64,000 nt of DNA from Betaproteobacteria bacterium RIFCSPLOWO2_02_FULL_63_19. GTDB taxonomy: Bacteria > Pseudomonadota > Gammaproteobacteria > Burkholderiales > SG8-39. Each line of letters starts with the position of its first letter. Positions within the stretch are counted from its first letter, which is position 1. Under the pieces are notes generated by a model, which did no database searches, was not told the DNA's origin, and saw only the letters and a program-made list of their open reading frames with translations. Positions 44,397-57,599 of the stretch are shown piece by piece. Position numbers and translations under genes: made by a program. The stretch is taken from assembly GCA_001770415.1 (NCBI GenBank), contig MEQX01000016.1, forward strand, positions 60,519-124,518. Direction: 5' to 3'.

Positions 44397-46583
44397 GTGC
44401 GGAATCCTTTTACTACTACTATGGACAAGAAGATATCGAGATGTTCTGCATGGGTGTTAATCACTGCCATGGTAACCGTGCTCGCCGCCTGCGGGGGTGG
44501 CAGCCCAGGGGGGACATCGGGCGGAACGACGGATGGAACAACAGGCGGAACAACAGGCGGGACGACCGGTGGGACGACGGGCGGAACGAATGGGGGAACG
44601 ACCGGCACCGCGAAAACGCCGACTCTGACGCTCGCTCTGCAGGACAGCAGCGGGGCTGCCGCGACATCGCTGACAGCGGGGTCTCCTTTGACCGTTCAGG
44701 CGACGCTGAAAGATGCAGACGGCGCGCCAATCCCCAACATCGTGATTTCATTCAGCAGCGCCGACTCCGCGCTTGCATCGCTGTCTCCCTCTTCGGCGCT
44801 AACCAACACTTCCGGCGTCGCATTTTCACGCATCGACGCTACCAGCATTGCGGCGGTGGGTGCGAGCTATGTAAACGCAACCGCGACGTTTCCCACCGGG
44901 TCGACCTCTTCTTCAACGCCGGTTACCGCCGAGACTCCTTATGCGGTCGGCGCAGCTACGGTCGACATGACGTTGGCAGTGTCCCAGGCGAATATTTCGG
45001 CCGGCGGGACCAGTTCGGTCACGGCGACGGTATCTATCAACGGCGCAGCACCCACAACGCCGATGACCGTGGATTTCACCTCAGGCTGCGCAAGGACGGG
45101 TAAAGCCACGCTTTCAACCGGTGTGCTGACCATCAACGGCGTTGCGACCGCGACTTACACTGACAACGGATGCGGGCAGGCGGACACCGTTGTTGCGTCG
45201 ACCAGTTCGACGCAAAAAACCGCCGTTATCACGGTTGCTCCACCGCAGGCGGCCAATATCAAGTTCATCGGCACAACGCCGGAGTCGTCGTTGCTGGTGA
45301 TCAAAGGAACCGGTGGCGTCGGATACAGCGAAACGGCCGTGGTGAAATTCCAGGCAGTCGATGCGGCGGGCACCGGACTCGCGAACCAGACTGTCAGGTT
45401 TGGACTTACAACCGTCGCCGGCGGCCTGACGATGGAAAATACCGCGCTCGCTGTTGGGGAGACGGTCTCCAAGCAGACCGATGCCAACGGTGACGTGTCG
45501 GTCACCGTCCAGTCCGGAACGGTTCCTACGGCGGTCTGGGTGACGGCAGCGCTGGGTACGCTGTCGACGCAGTCGAACAAAGTGGTGATCTCGACCGGCA
45601 GGCCGAGCCAGGATTTCTTCAGCCTCTCGGCGACGAAGTTGAATATCGACGGCGGCAACTACGATGGCGCGAGGACGACGCTCAACATCTACGCGGCGGA
45701 CCGGCTGGGCAACATCGTTCCGGACGGTACGGCGATCAATTTCATCGCCGAGGGCGCGCAGATCGTAGGCCAAACCACTGGGGGCACGGCCTCGTCCACG
45801 TGCACCACGCTCAACGGGGCGTGTACGGTCGATCTGGTGAGCGCCGAACATAGACCTATCCCGGACAGCGAGCGCTCGGGGATTTCCGCCGAAAACGCTC
45901 TGCCTGAAGGGCCGACCGCAAATCGCGTAACCGTCGTCGCCTATACCGTGGGCGAGGAAAGTTTTGTCGACGCCAACGGCAATAACAAATGGGACACGGG
46001 CGAGACCTGGGACGATTTGGGCGACATATACATCGATTCGAACGAGAGCCTTGAATGGGACGAAAACGAGCAATTCATTCGCTACAGTGCCAACAACGCT
46101 GCTGAATGCCCGCCTTTGCCGACGGATACCCCAAAACTTGACAACGCCACTTCGAAACCAGGGACATGCGATGGTGTTTGGGGTCAGGCGCACGTGCGGC
46201 GCAGCATGGTCATCGTACTGTCGGGACATACCGCGCACGCGAACACGAATCTCGTCAACATGGGCGGTGGCTGCATTGGTGTAGCCTCTGTCCTTGTGTC
46301 AGATCAGTGGGGCAATCCGATGCCTGCAGGTTCGACGCTGACCGTCAGCGCCAATGCAGTAAGCGACAGCACAGCCCCCACCGCAAAGGCCGCGGAGATT
46401 ACCGTGGTCCCCGAGACTGTGCCGAGCTCAAATGCTCCCGGCGGAACCTGGCATTCGGTCAAGGTCTCTGTGGGCGCGGGCAAGTGCGCGACGCCCGTGA
46501 GCGGGTCCTTTGACCTGTTGGTGTCAACCCCCAGTGAATCGACCAATGTGACGTCGGTGTTGCCATTCACGGTTAATCCGTAA
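44397..46583 (+). CDS. Secreted lipoprotein with Ig-like (Big/invasin-type) repeats, possible T2SS client
   Basis: 728 residues; the GTG at 44397 is chosen because AAAGGAGG lies six bases upstream. A lipobox (VTVLAAC) places lipidated Cys near residue 32. Then comes a Gly-Thr linker of seven 12-bp repeats, and several Ig-like modules: TLTLALQDSSGAAATSLTAGSPLTVQATLKDADGAPIPN, GTGLANQTVRFGLTTVAGG, RLGNIVPDGTAINFIAEGA. A calcium-loop-like insert DANGNNKWDTGE/DSNESLEWDENE sits near 525-560, and about eight cysteines occur in the mature chain. No enzyme motif is visible. Its place after gspN suggests it could be exported by the T2SS; this is inference. A hairpin terminator follows. Confidence 0.75.
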   Translation: MRNPFTTTMDKKISRCSAWVLITAMVTVLAACGGGSPGGTSGGTTDGTTGGTTGGTTGGTTGGTNGGTTGTAKTPTLTLALQDSSGAAATSLTAGSPLTVQATLKDADGAPIPNIVISFSSADSALASLSPSSALTNTSGVAFSRIDATSIAAVGASYVNATATFPTGSTSSSTPVTAETPYAVGAATVDMTLAVSQANISAGGTSSVTATVSINGAAPTTPMTVDFTSGCARTGKATLSTGVLTINGVATATYTDNGCGQADTVVASTSSTQKTAVITVAPPQAANIKFIGTTPESSLLVIKGTGGVGYSETAVVKFQAVDAAGTGLANQTVRFGLTTVAGGLTMENTALAVGETVSKQTDANGDVSVTVQSGTVPTAVWVTAALGTLSTQSNKVVISTGRPSQDFFSLSATKLNIDGGNYDGARTTLNIYAADRLGNIVPDGTAINFIAEGAQIVGQTTGGTASSTCTTLNGACTVDLVSAEHRPIPDSERSGISAENALPEGPTANRVTVVAYTVGEESFVDANGNNKWDTGETWDDLGDIYIDSNESLEWDENEQFIRYSANNAAECPPLPTDTPKLDNATSKPGTCDGVWGQAHVRRSMVIVLSGHTAHANTNLVNMGGGCIGVASVLVSDQWGNPMPAGSTLTVSANAVSDSTAPTAKAAEITVVPETVPSSNAPGGTWHSVKVSVGAGKCATPVSGSFDLLVSTPSESTNVTSVLPFTVNP
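44520..44603. repeat. 12-bp minisatellite (7 units) encoding a Gly-Thr linker
   Basis: Seven consecutive, imperfect 12-bp units of the type GGCGGAACAACA encode GGTT with variants DGTT and GGTN, immediately after the lipidated cysteine and GGGSPGGTS. Unit length is a multiple of three, so copy-number change would lengthen or shorten the spacer between membrane anchor and Ig modules without a frameshift. Confidence 0.95.
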
Positions 46584-46599
46584 TCGAAAGAGTGCAGGA

Positions 46600-46632
46600 G
46601 CAAGGCCGGCGAAAGCCGGCCTTGCATTATTT
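46600..46632 (+). terminator. Hairpin terminator after the Ig-like lipoprotein gene
   Basis: GCAAGGCCGGC-GAAA-GCCGGCCTTGC is a perfect 11-bp stem with a GNRA tetraloop at 46600-46625, followed by ATTATTT. It lies 17 bp after the stop codon. The T-tract is imperfect, but the stem is very stable. The remaining gap to gltB (to 46878) has a nine-C homopolymer at about 46644-46652 and no recognisable gene. Confidence 0.8.
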
Positions 46633-46878
46633 GGCACGCCGGACCCCCCCCCTTTTCTCGAGCGATGCACCGATCCTGCACCGGATGTGACTCGTTTCAG
46701 AGCCGCGGGGCGATTCGCGCCACGACAGCGTAACGTGCGCTGCGAAAACAGATTTCTTAGCTTGAACACGGCGCTACTTGAAGCAACGAGGGTTCGAAGG
46801 TAGACTCAAAAGTTCGCCCCGAGTACTTCGGGTGGATGAACTTCTGCCTCTCCGTCCGGCAACCTGAAAGGTGTAACG

Positions 46879-51531
<4,653 letters not shown>

Positions 51532-51646
51532 GCAGGGCATTGAGAAATCGGGCCTCTCGGGCGGAAGACGACCGTCGTTTCTTCTTCGCGATCTTCCCTG
51601 CACGGCAAGACTGAGACCGACACAGATCCACGAGACCAGCACGCAA

Positions 51647-53092
51647 ATGGGCAAAGCAACAGGATTTCTGGAGTATCAACGACTTTCGGAAGCGGCCGAG
51701 CCGGCGCGCGAGCGGGTCACGCATTACAAGGAATTCATTGTACGGCTCGCCGATCAGGACGCATCGATACAGGGTGCCCGTTGCATGGATTGCGGAATTC
51801 CGTTCTGCATGGACGGCTGTCCCGTGAACAACATCATTCCGGATTGGAACGACCTGGTCTACAAGCGGAACTGGAAGCAGGCGCTCGACATGCTGCACTC
51901 GACCAACAACTTTCCCGAGTTCACCGGCCGCGTTTGCCCGGCGCCCTGTGAGGAAGCCTGCACGCTCAACATCAACAACGATCCCGTCGGCATCAAATCG
52001 ATCGAGCACGCGATTATCGACAAGGGTTGGGAAATGGGCTGGGTCGCCCCGCAGCCGAGCGCGCGCAAGACCGGAAAGCGCATTGCCGTCATCGGATCCG
52101 GGCCCGCCGGCCTAGCCGGTGCGCAACAACTCGCGCGCGCCGGCCACGCAGTGGTCGTGTTCGAGAAGAACGACCGCATCGGTGGGCTGCTGCGCTACGG
52201 CATACCCGACTTCAAGATGGAGAAGGTGCATATCGACAGGCGCATTGAGCAGATGCAAGCCGAAGGCGTCGAGTTCCGCGTCAATCAGCATGTCGGTGTC
52301 GGCGTCGTGGCAAAGGAGCTGCTGGATGAGTTCGACGCGATCGTGCTTGCCGGCGGCGCCGAGCAGCCGCGCGATCTGCCGATCCCGGGCCGCGACCTGG
52401 ACGGCATCCACTTCGCGATGGACTTCCTGCCGCTGCAGAACCGGCGCGTGGCAGGCGACAAGAAGGTGCGCGAACTGCTTGCGACCGACAAGCAGGTGGT
52501 GGTCATCGGCGGAGGCGATACCGGATCGGACTGCGTCGGCACGTCGAACCGACAGGGCGCCAAGTCGATCGTGCAGTTCGAGTTGCTGCCGCAGCCGCCC
52601 GAGCACGAGAACAAACTGCTGACCTGGCCCTACTGGCCGGTCAAACTGCGCAGTTCGAGCTCTCACGAGGAAGGCTGCAGTCGCGACTGGGCCGTGACCA
52701 CCAAGTTGTTCCGGGGCGAGGGCGGAAGGGTAAAAGCGCTGCATGCGGCACGGGTCGAATGGACCAAGGATGCCGCGAGTGGCCAGATGAAGATGGCCGA
52801 GGTACCCGGGAGCGAATTCGAAATGCCGGCAGATCTGGTGCTGCTGGCGATGGGTTTCGTGAGCCCGGTGCAGAATGTGCTCGATGCGTTCGGCATCGAG
52901 AAGGACTCGCGCGGCAACGCCAAAGCCGCCGCCGAAGGTGTTGGCTGCTATGCCACCTCGGTCACGAAGGTGTTCGCTGCCGGCGACATGCGGCGGGGCC
53001 AGTCGCTGGTCGTTTGGGCGATACGCGAAGGGCGTCAGTGCGCGCGCGCTGTCGACGAATTCCTCATGGGCTCATCGGAACTTCCGAGGTAG
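51647..53092 (+). CDS. gltD: Glutamate synthase small subunit
   Basis: 481 residues. N-terminal Fe-S domain with [19 protein letters not shown] and [18 protein letters not shown]-binding [25 protein letters not shown]-binding [17 protein letters not shown]-terminal FAD closure [25 protein letters not shown]. GltD feeds NADPH electrons to GltB. 115 bp after gltB, presumably the same transcript. Confidence 0.97.
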   Translation: MGKATGFLEYQRLSEAAEPARERVTHYKEFIVRLADQDASIQGARCMDCGIPFCMDGCPVNNIIPDWNDLVYKRNWKQALDMLHSTNNFPEFTGRVCPAPCEEACTLNINNDPVGIKSIEHAIIDKGWEMGWVAPQPSARKTGKRIAVIGSGPAGLAGAQQLARAGHAVVVFEKNDRIGGLLRYGIPDFKMEKVHIDRRIEQMQAEGVEFRVNQHVGVGVVAKELLDEFDAIVLAGGAEQPRDLPIPGRDLDGIHFAMDFLPLQNRRVAGDKKVRELLATDKQVVVIGGGDTGSDCVGTSNRQGAKSIVQFELLPQPPEHENKLLTWPYWPVKLRSSSSHEEGCSRDWAVTTKLFRGEGGRVKALHAARVEWTKDAASGQMKMAEVPGSEFEMPADLVLLAMGFVSPVQNVLDAFGIEKDSRGNAKAAAEGVGCYATSVTKVFAAGDMRRGQSLVVWAIREGRQCARAVDEFLMGSSELPR

Positions 53093-53422
53093 AGCAACGC
53101 CGACCCGCATCGGCACAAGACTTCCTGATATCTCCGACCACGCGCTCGGGGGCTGACGCCAGATTGCCGAAAGCCCCCTGGCGTGGGTTCGGCGTTGTTG
53201 GACGGAATTTCGAGCGCAATGCCATTGCCGTCCCATTTTGTTGGCAGGGTCTTGGAAGAGCGACGAATCAGCGGGAATAAAGTCGCGCCGAAAAGCGTTT
53301 CAACCCGAGTGTGCGCGTCGATGGCGCACGTCATGTTTGGATTTGTACCCTGCGCCCTGACCGCGCTGGTGACGTGTTTCGTGCTTTCGACATGATTTAC
53401 CTTGTGGGGATAGGCGACCATC
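53093..53422. other. 330-bp intergenic region between gltD and the decaheme cytochrome gene
   Basis: No convincing gene; short track ORFs here lack ribosome sites or recognisable content. It contains two mutually exclusive inverted repeats. GGGGGCT (53148-53154) pairs with AGCCCCC (53172-53178), and ACGCCA (53156-53161) pairs with TGGCGT (53179-53184). A further hairpin GTGCGC-GTCGATG-GCGCAC lies near 53314-53332. No clear T-tract follows either, and no good promoter pair was found before the cytochrome gene. Confidence 0.5.
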
Positions 53423-54415
53423 GTGTCCACGCGGGCAGTAGCGGACTCGACAAGAGACGCGGGTATCGACGTGCGAGTCGCGGGGGCGCTTCGTGCGGTC
53501 TTGCTGGCCTCGGCGCTGCTACTCACGCCGCCCGCCGCCAGTCGGGCTGCCGCCCAGGAAACCAATGCGGAGCCCACGGCGACTTTCGCGGGCGAAAAGG
53601 TGTGCGCAGGCTGCCACGCCGCTGAGAATTCCCACTTCGGCCACACCGTCCATGCCAAGCTGTTCCGAGAAAATCCCCGGAATGAACGCGAAAGGCAGGT
53701 GTGCGAAGCCTGTCACGGTCCGGGATCGCGACACCTGGCGAACGCGGTCGATCACAGCGCGCTCATCGGTTTTACGAGAGGATGGGGCACGCCTGTTGAA
53801 AAGCAGAATTCTCAATGTCTGGGGTGCCACGATGGAGGGCGGCGGATCCACTGGCCGGGCTCACCCCACGCCTCGAACAAGGTCGCGTGCAGCGACTGCC
53901 ACAACGCGATGGCGCGATTCTCCTTCGCCGGCCTGTTAAAGACAGCGAGCGTTTCCGAAACCTGTTATTCCTGTCATCAGCAACAGCGCGCCGAGTTCCG
54001 CAAGCGTTCCCATATGCCGTTGCCAGAGGGAAAGATGTCGTGCGTGAGCTGCCACAACCCGCACGGCTCCCTGACGCGCCCGCTGCTCGATGCGAACACG
54101 GCAAACGACGTGTGTTACGCATGCCACGCTGAGAAGCGCGGTCCCTTCGTCTGGGAGCATGCCCCGGTGCGCGAGAATTGCCTTAACTGCCACGAAGCGC
54201 ATGGTTCGAGTCAGCAAGCCCTGCTCGTGGCGCCGCGCCCGTTTCTGTGTCAGCAATGCCATACGAACCGCACCCATCACAATAATCTGGCGACTGTGCC
54301 GAACCTAGCGGGGGGCCAAGCTCCAAACCAGTGGTTGATCGCCCGCAGCTGCCAGACGTGCCACGCACAGATTCATGGTAGCAATCATCCAGCGGGTGTC
54401 AGGTTCCTGCGCTGA
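53423..54415 (+). CDS. Periplasmic decaheme c-type cytochrome (DmsE/MtrA/PioA family)
   Basis: 330 residues; GTG start with a signal peptide (LRAVLLASALLLTPPAASRA then AQE). Ten CXXCH haem sites can be counted: CAGCH, CEACH, CLGCH, CSDCH, CYSCH, CVSCH, CYACH, CLNCH, CQQCH, CQTCH. Many are paired with CHNPHG- or CHEAHG-like distal histidine segments, as in the MtrA/DmsE family. Such proteins insert into an MtrB-type barrel to carry electrons across the outer membrane, in either direction. The barrel gene follows 65 bp downstream. Known family roles: Fe(III) reduction (MtrA), DMSO respiration (DmsE), Fe(II) oxidation (PioA/MtoA). Which applies here cannot be told; no DMSO reductase or OmcA/MtrC-like cytochrome is nearby. 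Confidence 0.92.
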   Translation: MSTRAVADSTRDAGIDVRVAGALRAVLLASALLLTPPAASRAAAQETNAEPTATFAGEKVCAGCHAAENSHFGHTVHAKLFRENPRNERERQVCEACHGPGSRHLANAVDHSALIGFTRGWGTPVEKQNSQCLGCHDGGRRIHWPGSPHASNKVACSDCHNAMARFSFAGLLKTASVSETCYSCHQQQRAEFRKRSHMPLPEGKMSCVSCHNPHGSLTRPLLDANTANDVCYACHAEKRGPFVWEHAPVRENCLNCHEAHGSSQQALLVAPRPFLCQQCHTNRTHHNNLATVPNLAGGQAPNQWLIARSCQTCHAQIHGSNHPAGVRFLR

Positions 54416-54480
54416 AAAGGTTTTTTGACCGCCGCAGCGGATATTCGTAAATGGCGCGAGTCCATATCGAGGGAAGACCT

Positions 54481-57012
54481 ATGATGCGATTCGGCATATC
54501 CGGCAAGACAATGGCGCGCTGCGTCGGTGCCGCCGTCGTGCAAATCGCGATGGGGCCCGCACTTGCGGACTCCGCAATTGGACCCGCTTTGACCGCGGGC
54601 AATGCGATGAATCCTGGTGTGCTGAATTCGGCACGAGACCTGGATCCGGCAGGATTGAGTCCGTACCGGCTGCCGGCTTCGCGCACTCCGAACGGCCAAC
54701 TCTACGAAATTCCCTACGCGCGCCGCGAAATTCGCGAGCCGAAATCCGGATGGGGCGGTTCCGGATACATCGAAGCCGGCGTTCTCGGCGGCGACGCCCA
54801 CGAACGGAATGCTCTGTTTCGCCAATATTGGGATGTCGACAACGGTTTCTACCTAAACAACTTTGGACTGGAGATAACCGACAAAGCGCGATTTTTCGAG
54901 ATCGTGGGGGGAGGAGTCGGTCGAAGCGATCAGTTCTACGAAGCTCGGTACGGACGTTACAACGACTACCGGGTGGATCTTTCGTACAGCGAAACCCCGC
55001 ATGTGCTTTCAACGACCGCGCGGCCAATTTGGCTGGGGATCGGAACAGGCAATCTGTCGCTTTCGTCTTGGCCCGGCGTCGCCCCCGGCGGTGCGACCGG
55101 AAACAACGGCACCACCGCGGTGGCGCTCCGCGAGCTCATCGATTCGACGACCGAAATGGAATTGGGTGTAATGCGAAAGACCGGCAGTGCGCGCGTCCGC
55201 GTCGCATTGACCGACGCCTGGACATTTCACTCCAGTTATACGCTTGAGCACCGCCGCGGCGCGCGCCCATTCGGTGGAAACGAAGGCAACGGGGAAACTG
55301 TGGAGCCTATCGACTATAAGACGCACGAGCTGAATGCCGGACTGCGTTACAGGGACCGCGTGACCAATTTCAATCTCGATCTGTCGGCTTCCCTTTTTCG
55401 AAACGGCATTGATACGGTCTCCTGGGAAAATCCCTTTCGCCACACGAGCGGGGCACTACTGATCAAGGGTGGACGAACCGATCTGTATCCGGACAACGAC
55501 GCCTACGCTGCGAAGGCAGAATACGCGCGGGTCTTGCCCACATTCCGTAACGCTCGATTCAATGCCACCGTTGCGCTCGGGGCGATGCGACAGAACGATC
55601 TACTCGTCGCGCCTACCGTGACAAGCGGCATGGGCGCTGGGAGTGCGGGTGGATTCAACGGCAATTTCGACCTTTGGAATACCACCGCTGCATTGAGCCA
55701 GCAGCGTGCGAATGCGAACATCGACACGGGACTGGTCAACCTCGGCCTTTCGCTGGTTCCGGCGGACCGGCTCACCGTACGCGGTTCGCTGCGCCATTAC
55801 CAGACGCAAAATCATACGAGTTATGTGGCGTTCAACCCGCAGACGGGTCAGTTCGGTTACATCATCCAGGATACCAACGCGACTACCGTATTTGATGGCA
55901 GCAAAAATGTTCATTACAGGAACATTCCGTTTCAAGGCAGGCAGGACAACTATAAGCTGAGCGCAGAATATGGGGTGCGCCGGCGCGCGATGCTGAGCGC
56001 CGATTACGAGAGGGAGGAAATCCAGCGCGCGTATCGTGAGCGCGCCGAAACCTGGGAGGATCGTGTGCGACTCGGCTACTCAGATCGAGGATTCGAGTCG
56101 GTCACACTTCGGCTCGCGTACGAATATGGCAGCCGTCGCGGCAGTCAGTACATTTCGGACCCTTATAAGGATTTTTACACCGCTTCATTGCCGGCTTACA
56201 CCGACACGCCGGGAAATGTGCTCGACCGGCTGCACAATTTGGAAGAACTGCGCAAGTACGATCTGGCTGACCGCAGGCAACAAGTGCTGAAGGCGCGGCT
56301 GAATTATTTTCCCCGTGTCGACGTGGATCTGGGAGCGACGCTGCAATCGAAAATCAGTACCTATCCCGCGGATTTCGGTCGCAGGGGTGAGCAAATACAA
56401 AATTCACTCGATCTTGACTTTACCTATCTGCCGTCGCCTCTCACCACGCTCAATATTCATTATTCCCACCAAACGTCCCGGATTCAGCAGGCCGGGGCGG
56501 CGGACGTTCGCAACGCCGGAGCCGCGGGTTGCGCAGTTCTGCCGCCATCGTGTTCCAACTCGTTCGGCGCACCTTTCAGCATCTACTCCGCTGACAGATA
56601 TTGGAGCGCCGAATCTCGGGATCGCTCCGGCTTGTTCGGACTTGGGCTGAGGCACGATTTTGGAAAGACCAAGCTCGACATGAAATACAGCTATGCGTCG
56701 TCACATTCCCCGCTGGGGTACTCATACGCTTCGGCCAACGCTCTGGAGAGTCCCGCGTATGCGATGCAGGCAGGAAATGCTTTTCCTGACGTTAGCTACG
56801 AACAGCATTTGTTCGATGCGGGCCTGCGCTTCCCAGTTTCGCAACAGGCCACGATCCGGCTCTTCTACCACTTTGAAACGGGCAAGATCGCCGATTTTCA
56901 CTACAGCGGCCTGGACGAAACTACAGTGGTCAGCAACCGGATCTATCTGGATTCTGGGCCAAGGAGCTACCGCGCAAACGTGGTGGGGGCATTTCTGCAA
57001 CTGAAACTGTGA
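54481..57012 (+). CDS. MtrB/PioB-family outer-membrane beta-barrel partner of the decaheme cytochrome
   Basis: 843 residues from the ATG at 54481, chosen because GAGGGAAG lies a few bases upstream; the track starts 10 codons earlier. Signal peptide to about residue 29 (MARCVGAAVVQIAMGPALA). The mature chain shows alternating aromatic/polar strands throughout (GYIEAGVLGGDAHERNALFRQYWDVDNGFYLNNFGLE; YRVDLSYSETPHVLS; LDLDFTYLPSPLTTLNIHYSHQTS), with conserved periplasmic-turn/long-loop alternation and length expected of a 26-strand porin. The N-terminal CXXC that some MtrB proteins have is not seen. It sheathes the decaheme protein across the outer membrane. Confidence 0.9.
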   Translation: MMRFGISGKTMARCVGAAVVQIAMGPALADSAIGPALTAGNAMNPGVLNSARDLDPAGLSPYRLPASRTPNGQLYEIPYARREIREPKSGWGGSGYIEAGVLGGDAHERNALFRQYWDVDNGFYLNNFGLEITDKARFFEIVGGGVGRSDQFYEARYGRYNDYRVDLSYSETPHVLSTTARPIWLGIGTGNLSLSSWPGVAPGGATGNNGTTAVALRELIDSTTEMELGVMRKTGSARVRVALTDAWTFHSSYTLEHRRGARPFGGNEGNGETVEPIDYKTHELNAGLRYRDRVTNFNLDLSASLFRNGIDTVSWENPFRHTSGALLIKGGRTDLYPDNDAYAAKAEYARVLPTFRNARFNATVALGAMRQNDLLVAPTVTSGMGAGSAGGFNGNFDLWNTTAALSQQRANANIDTGLVNLGLSLVPADRLTVRGSLRHYQTQNHTSYVAFNPQTGQFGYIIQDTNATTVFDGSKNVHYRNIPFQGRQDNYKLSAEYGVRRRAMLSADYEREEIQRAYRERAETWEDRVRLGYSDRGFESVTLRLAYEYGSRRGSQYISDPYKDFYTASLPAYTDTPGNVLDRLHNLEELRKYDLADRRQQVLKARLNYFPRVDVDLGATLQSKISTYPADFGRRGEQIQNSLDLDFTYLPSPLTTLNIHYSHQTSRIQQAGAADVRNAGAAGCAVLPPSCSNSFGAPFSIYSADRYWSAESRDRSGLFGLGLRHDFGKTKLDMKYSYASSHSPLGYSYASANALESPAYAMQAGNAFPDVSYEQHLFDAGLRFPVSQQATIRLFYHFETGKIADFHYSGLDETTVVSNRIYLDSGPRSYRANVVGAFLQLKL

Positions 57013-57084
57013 CGGGAAGCGTTTCCAGCGCAGACGTGATTGTTCGCGGATTTCATGGCTCCAATCGCCGCCTTCTGCTGGCGG

Positions 57085-57519
57085 CTAGTAACCGTAATAC
57101 GGGATATCCGGTGGGACGGCCGGAGCGGCGGGCGAAGAATCGCCTAGGCTGATCAGCACAAAGCTGTCGATGCGAGCGACCAAGCCATAATAGGACACGC
57201 CGGCGGCGGTGACGCCGGGGAGCGTCAGCGTGCGTTGTGAGGGATCGTAACGCGCCGGAGACGTAAGACCCGCCTGCGCCGGCACGGGAGAACCCAGATC
57301 GAGGACGACGATGCTGTCGAGGCGCACGATCACGTCCTTGTACTCCGTATCAAGGACTTGCACGCTGGGCAGCGTAAGGTATCGGGTCGAGGCATCGTAG
57401 GAAGCCGTCTGGGCCGAAGTGGGGGACGTACTGAAGGCGAACAATGCCGGCAGGAACAGCAGCTTTGTGCCAAACGCGATTGTCATGTTCCGTATCGACT
57501 GCCGGGATGGACGACACAT
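57085..57519 (-). CDS. Secreted protein of two ~36-residue repeats, unknown function
   Basis: 144 residues; GGAGGAGAAT just before the ATG at 57519 fixes that start over the internal methionine. Signal peptide with h-region KLLFLPALFAFSTSPTSAQ. The mature part is an internal duplication: YDASTRYLTLPSVQVLD...VRLDSIVVLDLG and YDPSQRTLTLPGVTAAG...ARIDSFVLISLG, each a beta-rich unit; the tail is proline-rich. I do not recognise a named family. It is the second gene of a minus-strand pair behind the CHRD gene (80-bp gap) and converges on mtrB. Confidence 0.7.
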   Translation of the reverse strand: MCRPSRQSIRNMTIAFGTKLLFLPALFAFSTSPTSAQTASYDASTRYLTLPSVQVLDTEYKDVIVRLDSIVVLDLGSPVPAQAGLTSPARYDPSQRTLTLPGVTAAGVSYYGLVARIDSFVLISLGDSSPAAPAVPPDIPYYGY

Positions 57520-57599
57520 ATTCTCCTCCGGTGCTCGCGCAAGCTTGAACGGTCGCCGCGTGCCGGCCAGCGCCGGCTCCGCGGCAGGACCGGCGCGCT

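Noticed and set aside
46644-46652. Nine-C homopolymer as a phase-variation switch
   Set aside because: It lies after a terminator and well before gltB, not in a coding frame or between promoter elements I can identify; sequencing error in the run is also possible.
53148-53184. H-type pseudoknot after gltD
   Set aside because: The loop between the 3' strands has zero bases and would have to span a 7-bp stem; alternative hairpins are sterically more reasonable.
53423-57012. DMSO-respiration (dms) operon
   Set aside because: The decaheme protein matches the DmsE family name, but no DmsA/DmsB or molybdenum reductase is adjacent, so the specific role is not supported.
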